Source: Trichuris trichiura (taxonomy: Eukaryota; Nematoda; Enoplea; Trichinellida; Trichuridae). Taken from it: a DNA stretch of 64,000 nt. The position numbers were made by a program, and so were the translations under genes. How positions within the stretch are numbered: the stretch's first letter is position 1; each line of letters starts with the position of its first letter. This document shows, one piece after another, positions 63,763-64,000 of this stretch. Location of the stretch: the NCBI GenBank assembly GCA_037903355.1, contig JBAJFE010000037.1:1178001-1242000 (forward strand). The letters are read 5' to 3'. The notes under the pieces are model-generated. The model did no database searches and was not told where the DNA came from. It saw only the letters and a list, made by a program, of their open reading frames with translations.

Positions 63763-64000
63763 ATGAGAATGAATGCGACGCACCTACGCGTCGCGTTTAT
63801 TCTCCCTATATTCTTGAGTAGTCGCTGTACTGGAAGGTAATTATCTTTTTTCTGTCTTACCTTGGCTACGCCACTACCAACCAATCTTCCGTTCATTTTT
63901 TTATGACGTTCAATCCGTCAATAAGTGAGCAGCGGGAAGCAGTGATAGAACTGGGAAAAGTGACTGCGTATTGCGCAAACGGTGAATTGCTTTTGCATAA
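63763..64000 (+). CDS. 5' end of a secreted or membrane protein, cut by the window edge
   Basis: Exon 1 (63763-63836) starts ATG (a second in-frame ATG at 63769) and encodes a clear signal peptide: MRMNATHLRV, then the core AFILPIFLSS and RCTG. A GTAATT donor follows. Joined in phase to an acceptor at 63924-63925, the second exon continues SEQREAVIELGKVTAYCANG and ELLLH to the edge without a stop. A cysteine shortly after the signal peptide suggests a disulphide-bonded extracellular domain. Too little is present to name a family. Confidence 0.5.

Overview
The window is eukaryotic DNA from a nematode. Genes are split by many short introns (about 40-100 nt, mostly GT-AG), several start codons sit just 3' of a splice-acceptor-like TTTTAG as expected for spliced-leader trans-splicing, and the proteins are animal ones with nematode features (DVE-1, ODR-2/HOT-like Ly6 protein, RSEF-1). 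Moderate GC and the gene set suggest a clade I nematode such as a whipworm (Trichuris); this assignment is inference. Introns were placed by hand from frame continuity and family conservation, so single splice sites may be off.

Layout. 0.7-6.8 kb (+): dve-1/SATB-type double-homeobox factor. 7.3-9.7 kb (-): elp-3, with an intact intronless ENY2 gene on the opposite strand inside its first intron. 10.5-10.9 kb (+): a small secreted-protein candidate. 10.9-13.0 kb (-): a DDX3/Vasa-type DEAD-box helicase. 13.9-14.6 kb (-): mitochondrial ATPase inhibitor IF1. 15.2-21.4 kb (+): a 19-exon Argonaute with an intact DEDH tetrad and a probable antisense gene in its largest intron. 23.5-27.6 kb (-): a GPI-anchored Ly6/ODR-2-like protein. 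31.8-32.3 kb (-): SmD2 (snr-4), found only by joining short exons. 32.8-33.2 kb: a perfect 186-bp inverted repeat. 33.6-35.5 kb: two unrecognised candidate genes. 37.2-40.5 kb (+): rsef-1 (EF-hand, coiled coil, Rab). 41.9-47.5 kb (+): Integrator subunit 5, one of whose introns carries degenerate and fold-back repeats. 50.2-51.9 kb (+): fumarase. 52.8-59.0 kb (-): a 19-exon PACS sorting adaptor. 63.8 kb to the edge (+): the start of a secreted or membrane protein.

The genes do not form one pathway. Most are housekeeping: transcription (ENY2, INTS5), tRNA wobble-uridine modification (ELP3), splicing (SmD2), small-RNA silencing (Argonaute), mitochondrial energy metabolism (IF1, fumarase) and trafficking (PACS, RSEF-1). 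The less ordinary features are the two nested antisense arrangements, four GC-AG introns in two genes, the perfect inverted repeat and its degenerate relatives in an ints-5 intron, and several uncharacterised small genes.
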